From NCBI GenBank assembly GCA_963662965.1, contig OY759970.1, positions 3,100,001-3,164,000 on the forward strand: a stretch of DNA of 64,000 bases. The letters are read 5' to 3'. Source of the DNA: DTWD01 sp963662965 (lineage in GTDB: Bacteria; Acidobacteriota; Vicinamibacteria; Vicinamibacterales; UBA8438). Below, one piece after another: positions 54,776-63,292 of the stretch. The notes under the pieces are model-generated. The model had not been told where the DNA came from, searched no databases, and was given only the letters and a program-made list of their open reading frames with translations. Position 1 is the first letter of the stretch. Every line of letters starts with the position of its first letter. A program made the position numbers and the translations under genes.

Positions 54776-57373
54776 TCATGACGCACCGACGCCGCCAGCG
54801 TCGGCATCGACATCGGCATCTGCCGAGGTCGTGGCGAGCTCCGCCTCGAGCTGTACCTGCGTGGCGTCCGACAGCTTACCCCCACCCTGTGTGATGTGAA
54901 AGACGTCAATGGCCCGCGTGCCTTCGGTCGAGATCAGGACCAAGTCGATGTCACACCCCGACGTCGAAATGGCGCGACTGATGCGATACAGCAGCCCCCA
55001 CGCGTTCTCGGTCACGATTTCGAGCACGGTGAAGCGTCGCGAGTAGTGGTTGTTGAAGCGGACCACCGGTTTAAAGCGATCGGGCTGGCGTGTGGCGGCC
55101 TGCGCGTGATGGCGGCCTTGCAGCTTCGCGTCGATATCGACGCGGCCGGCGACGACATCGCCAAGGAGCACGGTCAGCTCCGTCTCGGCCTCCCGATTGA
55201 GCCGCAGGTAGCCCTCCTGGTCGCTGAACTGGAAGATGTCGAGGACGACGCCGTGCTCGTTGGTCATCGCCTGGCCGCGCAGGATGTCCATCCCGAAGTA
55301 GGACAGGACCCCGCAGATGCTGGCAAAGAGTCCCGACTGATCGATCGCGATGGCGCTCAGTTCCCACGCCGCGTCCTTCTCGGTGAGGGCGGCGTGCATT
55401 TCCGTCGGCTGGAGGTCGCGTGACAGCCGCACGTGCTCGTAGACGCGAGGCGGATCCACGAGGCGGAGATAGCGCTGCGGGTATCCTTCGAGAAACGATG
55501 TCAGCTCGTCTTGGGAGATGTCACGCGGACGTTCCTTATTGAGTTTGTCGTGGCCCAAGGCGCTGTCATCGATGACGTCGTCGCCGTACTCCAACGTCAG
55601 CCGGTTGTAGGTCTCGACATAGAGGCGCCACAGCATTTCCTCCTTCCATGGCGTCATGACGTCGGGCCCGACGCCGTCGACGTCGGCGAGGGTCAACAGA
55701 CAGAGCAGCTTCAGGCGTTCTTCGGTGCCGACAAGCCGGGCGAACTGCGTCACGGTGTCGGGGTCCTCGATGTCGCGGCGGAACGCCGCCACGGACATCT
55801 GCAGGTGATGGCGAATCAGGAACTCGACCGTCGCGATCGCCTTCTCCGGTAGCTTGATACGGCGCAACGCGCCGATCGCCATCCGCGCTCCTTCTTCCGA
55901 ATGGTTCTTGTTGGTCCATTTGCCGACGTCGTGGAATAACAGCGCCATCACCAGGAGCTCCGGCTCGTCGATCTCGTCGAGCACCGCGGCAAACCGCTTC
56001 CGGCTGCGCGTGCGCGGCGCGCACAGCCGTTCGACGTTGCGTATGGTCATGAGCGTGTGCTCGTCGACGGTGTACTTGTGGTAGAAATCGCGGACGACGT
56101 GGCAGTAGACCTTCTGAAACTCTGGAAACAGACGCCCCAGCAGCCCGCGCCCGTGCATCTCCGACAGTCGCGCGTAGAGCCCGGGGCGAGGCCGCAGCAC
56201 GCGGAGGAGGAGGTCACGTTCCTTGGTCGACGGGACGAACCGCTCCGGTGCGTAGCGCTCGCCGTGGCGCTCGATGCAGGTCAGCACCTGTTCCGAGACA
56301 TCGACCTCTTGCTCGAGTGCTGCTTCGAACGGTCGCAGCCACATGTGCGGCCGAAGCGACGCGCGCGTGCCGTCGACAAACCGAATCCCGTCCCACGACC
56401 GTTCGAGGTCATCATCGACCCGCGTGATCGTCGCGTCGGGAGGTGCCTTGGATGACTTCAAGGCCGTCGCCAGCGCCCGACTGATGAGCCGCGCGTGGTG
56501 GAAGTAGGTGCTCATCAGCGCTTCGACCTGACGCCGGGTCTGGCCGCCGGGCGACCCAAACACCGTCGCCACCGTTTCCTGCAGCTCATGATTCAAGGTG
56601 TTGAGATTGCGTCCGCGCTCCATGTGCAGAATGGATCGGACCCGGAGCATGAAGTCCTCGGCCTCGTCGAGGCGGCCGACATCGATATAGGCGCGGTCGG
56701 ACCAACCCTTCTCCATACGCCGTAGTAGTTGGATCGCCGTGGCGTCACGCAGACCGCCCGGGGCGTCTTTGATGTCCGGTTCGAGGTGAAACACAGTCCG
56801 GTGGAACTGCGCGTACCGCTGCCGCGTCAGCTCCAGGAGCGCCTCTCGCATCGGAGTGCGCCAGAGGGAGTCCTCCTGCAGGCACGCGTTCCGGAATTGA
56901 CCGAAGATGTCGGCGTCGCCGTCGATGAATCGGGCCTCGAGCAACGCCACCAAGTACTCCGGGTTGTCAGTTTCCGGTGACTCGAAGTCTGCCAGCTCGC
57001 GCACCTGATGACCGACGTCGAGCCCGAGGTCCCACAGGGGATGGAGGATGGCGCGGAGAAACCGTTCCTCTGCCGCGCCGATCCGGCTGTCGAAGACGAC
57101 GAGCAAATCGACGTCCGAGAACTGGCACTGGTGCTTGCGGCCGTATCCGCCGAGCGCTACCACCGCGGCCGCCGTCGACTCGACGTTGCGCGCCTCACGA
57201 TAGATGCGCTGAACGAGTCTGTCGATATCGGTCGCGTACCGGCGCAGCGTCGCGATTCCGGCATGCGCACGCCGGGTCTCGGTCACGAGCCGGTCGCGCG
57301 CGGCGGCGAGCGTATCCTTGAGCGTCGACTCGGTCGATGGCGAGACGACGGAGGTGCTGCGGGGTGCAGACAT
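54776..57373 (-). CDS. glnD: PII uridylyltransferase/uridylyl-removing enzyme
   Basis: The 865-residue protein has the nucleotidyltransferase core ALGGYGRKHQCQFSDVDLLVV (G-G-x-G-R and D-x-D), a helical linker, an HD hydrolase with LLFHDVGKW and two C-terminal ACT domains (about 680-760 and 790-850) that sense glutamine. It uridylylates PII when nitrogen is low. ATG 57373 starts 13 bases after the porin stop. Confidence 0.95.
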   Translation of the reverse strand: MSAPRSTSVVSPSTESTLKDTLAAARDRLVTETRRAHAGIATLRRYATDIDRLVQRIYREARNVESTAAAVVALGGYGRKHQCQFSDVDLLVVFDSRIGAAEERFLRAILHPLWDLGLDVGHQVRELADFESPETDNPEYLVALLEARFIDGDADIFGQFRNACLQEDSLWRTPMREALLELTRQRYAQFHRTVFHLEPDIKDAPGGLRDATAIQLLRRMEKGWSDRAYIDVGRLDEAEDFMLRVRSILHMERGRNLNTLNHELQETVATVFGSPGGQTRRQVEALMSTYFHHARLISRALATALKSSKAPPDATITRVDDDLERSWDGIRFVDGTRASLRPHMWLRPFEAALEQEVDVSEQVLTCIERHGERYAPERFVPSTKERDLLLRVLRPRPGLYARLSEMHGRGLLGRLFPEFQKVYCHVVRDFYHKYTVDEHTLMTIRNVERLCAPRTRSRKRFAAVLDEIDEPELLVMALLFHDVGKWTNKNHSEEGARMAIGALRRIKLPEKAIATVEFLIRHHLQMSVAAFRRDIEDPDTVTQFARLVGTEERLKLLCLLTLADVDGVGPDVMTPWKEEMLWRLYVETYNRLTLEYGDDVIDDSALGHDKLNKERPRDISQDELTSFLEGYPQRYLRLVDPPRVYEHVRLSRDLQPTEMHAALTEKDAAWELSAIAIDQSGLFASICGVLSYFGMDILRGQAMTNEHGVVLDIFQFSDQEGYLRLNREAETELTVLLGDVVAGRVDIDAKLQGRHHAQAATRQPDRFKPVVRFNNHYSRRFTVLEIVTENAWGLLYRISRAISTSGCDIDLVLISTEGTRAIDVFHITQGGGKLSDATQVQLEAELATTSADADVDADAGGVGAS

Positions 57374-57386
57374 GGTACGGAACGCT

Positions 57387-58280
57387 TCAGTAGCCGATGC
57401 TGAAGCCCCCATAGCCGACCGGCTGATAGGTGTCGCCGCCGTTGAGTGATTCGAGGTAGCTCCCCAGCGCGAGGAGCTTGATCCCGCCGCTCAACTCCCA
57501 GTCGCCGTAGCCGGGCGGCATCGTCAACGGCACCGCGACGAGAGCCCCGACCTCGAAGAACCCAAACGTATCGTTGAACCCGGCGCCATCCTCGTAGTAG
57601 TTGTTCAAGCTGAGCCCGACGTTGATGGGGAAGCTGAGGTTGACGACGTCCGGTACCAGTGCGAGTCCTGGCTCGACGCCGAACTCGAGGTAGGTCCCCT
57701 CAGCGGAGCCGCCGTCGGCTTGACCGTCGAGCTCGATGGCCAGCCGTACGTGCGGCGACATCGCATACGGTCCAAAGAAGGCGCTGTCATCCATGGCGAG
57801 ACCCAGTGCGAGCTCCTTGACGGTGCCGAACGAGTTATTCGGGCTGGTTTGCGACGCATAGGTGATGTCACCTTGGAAGTTGTCGAGGCCGAGCGCCACG
57901 CCGCAATAGAAATCGGCCTCGTACCACATCTTGGTCGTGTCGAGGCCCCCGGCGAACGGCTCCGGCGTCGGCCGATCCGCCCCGGTCGGACCCGAGTGCA
58001 GGCTGTTCCACTGACCGACGATGACGTCGACGCTGGTCAGGCCCTCCGACCCGTCATAGAGGTTGAAGCCGACCTCCGCGTACGGCTTAAGGATGAAGCC
58101 CTCGGTCTCCTGAACGATGCCGCGGAAAAAATAGGCGTGCGTTCCGTCGGCGCCGACAGACCCGGAGACCTGGTCTGCGTCGTCTTGCGCCGATGAGGGT
58201 GCGGCGGCGAGGCCCACCAACACGAATGCGATTCCGGCACAATCGCACAGCCCGAAACGGTAGTTCAAGGAACGGTACAT
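57387..58280 (-). CDS. Outer-membrane porin-like protein (TorF/gcw_chp type)
   Basis: The 297-residue protein has a signal peptide ending in SSAQ and an all-beta sequence of amphipathic strands (HAYFFRGIVQETEGFILKPY, FNLYDGSEGLTSVDVIVG) finishing with the aromatic GGFSIGY, typical of outer-membrane barrels. It resembles putative porins that occur beside PII/Amt genes in other bacteria. ATG 58280 has a GGAGG upstream. It sits inside the nitrogen locus and is likely a channel for small nitrogen compounds, though that is only inferred. Confidence 0.75.
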   Translation of the reverse strand: MYRSLNYRFGLCDCAGIAFVLVGLAAAPSSAQDDADQVSGSVGADGTHAYFFRGIVQETEGFILKPYAEVGFNLYDGSEGLTSVDVIVGQWNSLHSGPTGADRPTPEPFAGGLDTTKMWYEADFYCGVALGLDNFQGDITYASQTSPNNSFGTVKELALGLAMDDSAFFGPYAMSPHVRLAIELDGQADGGSAEGTYLEFGVEPGLALVPDVVNLSFPINVGLSLNNYYEDGAGFNDTFGFFEVGALVAVPLTMPPGYGDWELSGGIKLLALGSYLESLNGGDTYQPVGYGGFSIGY

Positions 58281-58476
58281 CGAGGTTGCCTCCGCGAAGA
58301 GTCCGTACGGCGAGGCGCTAGCCACCCTGCCGATCACGCTATCTTATTACAAGAATTCACGGCGTTTCACGGATTCTCACGACGGTAAACCCCCTCCACG
58401 CGGCGGCTGTCGAAGTACCGTCCCCCGCGACGTGAAGGGGGCGTGTCGTTGCTAGACGCGTTCCTCAGCGCACGAG

Positions 58477-58744
58477 CTAGTAGCTGAGGCTCAGACCCGA
58501 AGGTGCCGATGAACTTGGCGTCGTCGCCTTCCCCGTTGAGCGCTTTCAAGCCGTCGCCGAAGACGAGCACGCCGCCGCTGAGAGCGATTTCCCAGGAGCC
58601 GTACTCTGCCGGGATGCCCTCCAGTGGAATCCCAGCCGCCGCCGCCGCGCTGAAGTAGCCGAATGCGTGGTTGGTGGGAACTCCCGTACTCGGTCCATCG
58701 AGCGGCAGAGCGGGCTCAATCCCGAGCCGTTCGGGGCCGGGCAT
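58477..58744 (-). pseudogene. C-terminal fragment of a second, similar porin
   Basis: The minus-strand frame encodes HAFGYFSAAAAAGIPLEGIP, EYGSWEIALSGGVLVFG and LNGEGDDAKFIGTFG, parallel to the end of the intact porin (FGFFEVGALVAVPL and GDWELSGGIKLLALG). One extra G near 58500 shifts the frame; without it the protein ends FGLSLSY, a proper barrel terminus, at 58477. The 5' two-thirds is missing at the IS remnant edge. Confidence 0.7.
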
Positions 58745-59372
58745 TCACCACGACGACTCGTCCTGACGCCACCCCGCGGCCGGCCGACGTGGTCAACCGC
58801 GCGTTTGTGGCCACGCGGCCCAACGAACTCTGGGTAACAGATCTGACCTACGTCGCGACCTGGCGTGGCTTCGTCTACGTGGCGTTCGTGATCGACGTCT
58901 TTGCCCGGAGCATCGTGGGTTGGCGCGTCTCCAGCTCGTTGCGCACCGACCTGGCCCTCGACGTATTGGAGCAAACCCTCTACGCACGTCCGACGACGGA
59001 CGGGTTAGTCCATCACAGTGACCGCGGTGGCCAGTATCTCTCGATTCGCTACACGGAGCGCCTCGCCGAATCGGGGATCGAACCCTCTGTGGGTAGCGTG
59101 GGCGACTCATACGACAATGCCCTCGCCGAGTCGGTGATGGGGTTGTAGCAAGACCGAAGGGATTCGCCGGCCTGGCCCGTGGCGCCATCTCGAGGCTGTC
59201 GAGTTTGCGACGCTCGAATGGGTGGACTGGTTCAACAACCGGCGGCTGCTGACATCGATCGGCGACGTGCCACCGGCCGAGTACGAACAGCAGTACTCTC
59301 GCGCACAAGAGGCTCCAGCCGTGATGGCCGGAGTCACGTAATGCGATCTCCGGAAAACCCGGGGGGGATTCA
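58745..59372 (+). mobile_element. Degenerate IS3-family remnant (5'-truncated orfB)
   Basis: The plus-strand frame encodes an integrase core: LWVTDLTYVATWRGFVYVAF with the first Asp, LVHHSDRGGQYLSIRY with the second and YDNALAESVMGL with the Glu. The frame then stops, and the C-terminal part (GPWRHLEAVEFATLEWVDWFNNRRLL) follows in the next frame after a one-base insertion near 59145. OrfA and the 5' end of orfB are missing. The right end reads ...GGGGATTCA, i.e. TGAATCCCC on the other strand, fitting a TG...CA IS3 terminus at 59372. Confidence 0.82.
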
Positions 59373-59468
59373 GACCTCCTGCGCGAAGGCGACCTGGGGC
59401 AGCAGCACCAAGGACAGCACCGCCGGGAGGAGTGAACGGAAGCGTGAACGACGCGATGCTTTCTTCAT
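59370..59468 (-). pseudogene. Signal-peptide stub of a gene cut by the IS remnant, possibly amtB or a porin
   Basis: ATG 59468, with AAGGA upstream, starts a 32-codon frame: a basic N-terminus (KKASRRSRFRS), a hydrophobic core (LLPAVLSLVLLPQVAFA) and a signal-peptidase site before QE. It meets TGA formed by the IS terminus at 59370-59372. It directly follows the PII gene, the usual place of an ammonium transporter (Amt proteins often have such a signal). The remainder has been lost, or replaced by the porin fragment beyond the IS. Confidence 0.65.
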
Positions 59469-59497
59469 AACGTTGTCCTTCTGTCGTCTGTGACCCT

Positions 59498-59836
59498 TTA
59501 GAGCGCGGCTGAGCCAGCCTCGCCGGTGCGGATACGGATCGCCTGGCCGACGTCGCCGACGAAGATCTTGCCGTCGCCGATCTCGCCGGTTCGCGCTGAT
59601 TCCTTGATGGCCTCCACCGCGGCATCGACCTGCTCGTCGTCGGCGACGATGTCGATCTTGATCTTGGGGACGAAGTCGACGGAGTACTCAGCCCCGCGGT
59701 AGATCTCGGTGTGTCCCTTTTGGCGTCCGAATCCCTTGACCTCCGTGACGGTGAGCCCCTGGATGCTCGACTTCGCGAGTGCGTCCCGCACGTTGTCGAG
59801 CATGTGTGGTTTGATGATGGCCGTGATGAGTTTCAT
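59498..59836 (-). CDS. glnK: PII nitrogen regulator, GlnK type
   Basis: The 112-residue PII protein has KLITAIIKP, GLTVTEVKGFGRQKGHTE, Tyr51 in IYRGAEYSVDFVPK (canonical T-loop) and TGEIGDGKIFV. Its position next to a presumed amt and behind a sigma54 promoter fits GlnK, the partner of ammonium channels. It is closer to consensus than the other PII at 54439. Confidence 0.93.
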   Translation of the reverse strand: MKLITAIIKPHMLDNVRDALAKSSIQGLTVTEVKGFGRQKGHTEIYRGAEYSVDFVPKIKIDIVADDEQVDAAVEAIKESARTGEIGDGKIFVGDVGQAIRIRTGEAGSAAL

Positions 59837-59888
59837 GTGCGATCTCCAACGAATTTCCCGGCGCGAGTGAATGTCGCGTCTACCGACA

Positions 59889-59903
59889 GCAAGATGCACG
59901 CCA
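59889..59903 (-). promoter_or_regulatory. Sigma54-type promoter for glnK
   Basis: On the minus strand TGGCGTGCATCTTGC has GG and GC dinucleotides with 10 bases between them and TTGCT at -12, matching the TGGCAC-N5-TTGC consensus except for two bases. It lies about 50 bases before the glnK start and is the only such element I found in the 396-base gap. Confidence 0.7.
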
Positions 59904-60019
59904 AGCGGTCGGCCGCGGGAGCAGGAGACAATCAGCAAAAAACCTGAAGTATGCGAGCGACTGTTCGTGGCCAAGGCTGGAATCAGGCGTGACAAAACTG
60001 TAGATATAGGCATCTCAAC

Positions 60020-60192
60020 CTACATAAACGTGGAAACTCGCGAAACGCCTATTTCGTCTGACGTTACCGACGCTTGATCGCTGGAATGTGTCGCCGGACG
60101 TGCGCAGTGTGGCCTGTTCTAGCGACTTGAACGGCTTCGTTGGGCCGAAATCGGCGGCAATGATTCAGGTGGCACTGTCTACATTTATGTAG
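60020..60192. promoter_or_regulatory. Two related 14-base dyads, likely activator-binding sites upstream of glnK
   Basis: CTACATTTATGTAG (60179-60192) is a perfect dyad. The complement of CTACATAAACGTGG (60020-60033) matches it at 12 of 14 positions. They lie about 120 and 280 bases upstream of the sigma54 promoter, the normal range for enhancer sites. The adjacent gene encodes a sigma54 activator. The rest of the 59837-60232 gap holds no gene. Confidence 0.55.
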
Positions 60193-60232
60193 ATGCATGC
60201 GCATTTCACGACAAGAATGTTGCTAGGGTATA

Positions 60233-61780
60233 TCACCGAAAACGTCGGCAGTCGACCCCGTACTTCTTCACCTTGTAGCTGATGATGCGCTCGGTCGAAT
60301 CGAGCAGCTTGGCTGCCTGCACCCGGTTGCCGCGCGTCGTTTTCAGCGCGTCCTGCACGAGGTCCTTCTCGTACGCCGCGACCGCATCGGCGAGGGCGAC
60401 GCGCATCGTCGTGCCGGACGCCTCGCCGGTTTGCAGGCTCGGCGGTAGGTGATGGGCATGAATCACGTTGTCGTTGCAGACCAGTACGGCGCGCTCGATA
60501 CTGTTCTCGAGCTCACGGACGTTGCCGGGCCAGTGGTAGGCCATCAACATGTCGATCGCCGGCGTGGCGATTCGTTTGACGTTCTTCCCGTGCTCGACCG
60601 AGTATTTGTCGAGAAAGCTGTCAGCCAACAGGAGAATGTCGGTCTTTCGCTCGCGGAGCGGGGGCACGAAGATCGTGAAGACGTCGAGTCGGTAATGGAG
60701 GTCTTCGCGGAACGTGCCGGCGGCGATCGCCTTCTCGAGGTCCGCGTTCGTCGCGGCAATCAGCCGGACGTTGGCTTTGACCGACGCCGTCCCACCAAGC
60801 CGCTCGAATTCCTTGTCTTGCAGCACCCGGAGCAGCTTGACCTGCGTCGACAAGTTGATATCGCCGATCTCGTCGAGAAACACCGACCCGCCTTCAGCGA
60901 GCTCGAACCGCCCCTTCTTGCGCGCGGTCGCGCCGGTGAACGCCCCCTTTTCGTGGCCGAAGAGCTCGGCTTCGATGAGCGAATCTGGAAGTGCCGCGCA
61001 ACTCACCTTGATGAACGACTTTCGTGCGCGCGGTGAGTTGTAGTGAATGGCGTGCGCGATGAGCTCTTTGCCGGTGCCTGATTCACCGCGCACGAGCACC
61101 GTGGTGTTGGTGGTTGCGACCTGCGCGATCTGCTCGTACACTTGGCGCATCGGTCCGCTCGTGCCGATGATCTGCGAGAAGTCGTAGCGTTCCTTTAACT
61201 CCGCTTTGAGATGGATGTTTTCATCGAGGAGCCGTTTCCGCTCGACTTCGGCCGCCTCTTTGAGTCGAATCGCCTGACCGAACATACTGGCCACGACGCG
61301 ACAGACGTGGAGGTCGCGGTCGTAGATTCTGTCCTTGTCGAACGGAAAGTCGATGTTCAACGCGCCCAGCGGTTTACGTGCACCCGGGATCGGCACGCAC
61401 ATGAAACTGATCTCGGAGCGGACCCCTGGCCGTCGACGTCCGGTGCGATGCAGGAACGTCGGCTCCTGGCTGATTTGCGGTACCACGACCGGCTTGCCGC
61501 TGACGACGACGCGGCCGGTGATGCCTTCACCCATCTCCCACTCGGCGTGACGTCCTTCACCGGCCACGCCGGCCGACGCTTCGACCCGAAGTCGTTCCGT
61601 ATCAGGGTCGGAGAGGACAACGGCACTCCGTATGACCCCGTAGTCTTGGTCGAGGATTTCGAGCGCCCGCTGGAGGCCAGCCCGCGGGTTGCGCGCGACG
61701 GTGAGCGCTTGGTTGATATCGGCGAGCATTGCCAACGGTTTGGCGTCGGCCGAGATGCCCAGAGGTTTCGTTTTCGACAT
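60233..61780 (-). CDS. Sigma54-dependent transcriptional activator with N-terminal GAF domain (NifA/NtrC class)
   Basis: The 515-residue protein has a GAF domain (about 20-175, GEGITGRVVVSGKPVVVPQIS), a linker, an AAA+ domain with Walker A GESGTGKE (232-239), the sigma54-contacting GAFTGA loop (279-284) and LDEIGD, and a C-terminal Fis-type HTH (GNRVQAAKLLDSTERIISYKVKKYG). No receiver domain is present, so PII or a small molecule, rather than a sensor kinase, probably controls it, as in NifA. No nitrogenase genes are visible. The start at ATG 61780 is preferred but ATG 61804 is possible. It should drive glnK and neighbouring genes. Confidence 0.9.
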   Translation of the reverse strand: MSKTKPLGISADAKPLAMLADINQALTVARNPRAGLQRALEILDQDYGVIRSAVVLSDPDTERLRVEASAGVAGEGRHAEWEMGEGITGRVVVSGKPVVVPQISQEPTFLHRTGRRRPGVRSEISFMCVPIPGARKPLGALNIDFPFDKDRIYDRDLHVCRVVASMFGQAIRLKEAAEVERKRLLDENIHLKAELKERYDFSQIIGTSGPMRQVYEQIAQVATTNTTVLVRGESGTGKELIAHAIHYNSPRARKSFIKVSCAALPDSLIEAELFGHEKGAFTGATARKKGRFELAEGGSVFLDEIGDINLSTQVKLLRVLQDKEFERLGGTASVKANVRLIAATNADLEKAIAAGTFREDLHYRLDVFTIFVPPLRERKTDILLLADSFLDKYSVEHGKNVKRIATPAIDMLMAYHWPGNVRELENSIERAVLVCNDNVIHAHHLPPSLQTGEASGTTMRVALADAVAAYEKDLVQDALKTTRGNRVQAAKLLDSTERIISYKVKKYGVDCRRFR

Positions 61781-61837
61781 GGATCGCGCCGATCGTGGAG
61801 CCATACGCCCACGACTGTGCCAACGCGTCCCAGGCTC

Positions 61838-63283
61838 TTATAGCGGAGCCGGAAGGCTGGAAGTGCCCATCAGATGAGCGTCAATTCCCCGCGCAGCACT
61901 GCGACCTTCGGCAATGGCCCAGACGATAAGCGATTGGCCACGCTGCATGTCGCCGGCGGCGAACACGGACGGGACGCTGGTCATCCAGTTCTCATCACGC
62001 CACACGTTGCCCCGGTCCGTCAGCTTGACGCCAAGTTCGGTCAGGAGGCCCGGACGCTCCGGTCCGAGGAATCCCATCGCGAGTAGGACGAGGTCGACAT
62101 CCATCGCGAACGCGCTGTCAGGTACCGGCGCGAACGACATGCGGCCATCCTTGCGGGTCAGCTCCACCTTGGTTCCGTGCAGCTGGGCGACGTGGCCATC
62201 CGCGGTGCCGGAGAACCGCTCGGTCGAGACTGAGTACACTCGGTCGCCACCCTCCTCGTGCGCCCCGGAGACGCGGAAGATATTGGGCCAGGTGGGCCAC
62301 GGGTTCTCGACCGCCCGCTCGTCAGGCGGACGCGGCAAGAGCTCGAACTGCGCCACCGCGTGCGCGCCATGGCGGTGTACGGTGCCGAGGCAATCGGCGC
62401 CGGTGTCGCCGCCGCCGATGATGACCACCCGTTTGTCCCTCGCGGTGATGACCTCGACCTTGGGAATCGTCTCGCCCTCGTTCCGGCGGTTCTGCTGCGT
62501 GAGGTACTCCATCGCGAAGTGGATACCCCGTAATTCCCGACCCGGGACCGTCAGATCACGTGGTTGACCCGCGCCACCGGCGAGCAGCACCGCATTGTGG
62601 TCTCGGCGCATCTGTTCGGCCGAGAGGTCGGCGCCGATGTTTACGCCGGTACGGAACTGCACCCCCTCGGCTTCCATGACGGCGATCCGCCGATTGAGGA
62701 ACCGTTTCTCCATCTTGAACTCGGGGATGCCATATCGGAGCAAGCCGCCGATTCGGTCCGACTTCTCAAAGACCGTGACGGCGTGTCCCACGCGGTTCAG
62801 CTGGTCGGCGGCGGCCAGCCCCGCGGGGCCCGAACCGACCACCGCCACCGCCTTCCCGGTCCGCATGCTCGGCGGGCTCGGTGTGATCCAGCCCTCGTCG
62901 AACGCGTGTTCCACGATGGCGAGCTCGACCGCCTTGATGGTCACCGCATCCGAATCGATCGCCAGCACGCACGATCCTTCGCACGGCGCCGGGCAGAGCC
63001 GACCGGTCCATTCGGGGAAGTTGTTGGTCTTGTGAAGCCGGTCGATGGCCGCCTTCCACTTGCCGCGATAGACCAAGTCGTTCCAATCGGGGATCAGGTT
63101 GCCGAGCGGACAGCCCTGATGACAGAACGGAATCCCGCAGTCCATGCAGCGCGCGCCCTGGTCTCTGAGGTCGGCCGTCTTGTACGGGAGGTAGACCTCG
63201 CTCCAGTCCGACACTCGCTCCGTGATCGGTCGGGTCGGCGCCTTTTGGCGATCGATCTCGAGGAACCCTTTGGGCTTGCCCAT
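61838..63283 (-). CDS. gltD: Glutamate synthase small subunit
   Basis: The 481-residue protein has an N-terminal double cluster-binding region with Cys motifs (ARCMDCGIPFCHQGCPLGN, and LCPAPCEGSC), then FAD- and NADPH-binding Rossmann loops (VVGSGPAGLAAADQL and VVIIGGGDTGADC) and a final AGDMQRGQSLIVWAI. It transfers NADPH electrons to GltB. It ends 57 bases before the sigma54 activator and follows gltB by 9 bases. Confidence 0.95.
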   Translation of the reverse strand: MGKPKGFLEIDRQKAPTRPITERVSDWSEVYLPYKTADLRDQGARCMDCGIPFCHQGCPLGNLIPDWNDLVYRGKWKAAIDRLHKTNNFPEWTGRLCPAPCEGSCVLAIDSDAVTIKAVELAIVEHAFDEGWITPSPPSMRTGKAVAVVGSGPAGLAAADQLNRVGHAVTVFEKSDRIGGLLRYGIPEFKMEKRFLNRRIAVMEAEGVQFRTGVNIGADLSAEQMRRDHNAVLLAGGAGQPRDLTVPGRELRGIHFAMEYLTQQNRRNEGETIPKVEVITARDKRVVIIGGGDTGADCLGTVHRHGAHAVAQFELLPRPPDERAVENPWPTWPNIFRVSGAHEEGGDRVYSVSTERFSGTADGHVAQLHGTKVELTRKDGRMSFAPVPDSAFAMDVDLVLLAMGFLGPERPGLLTELGVKLTDRGNVWRDENWMTSVPSVFAAGDMQRGQSLIVWAIAEGRSAARGIDAHLMGTSSLPAPL

Positions 63284-63292
63284 CCCGTTGAA

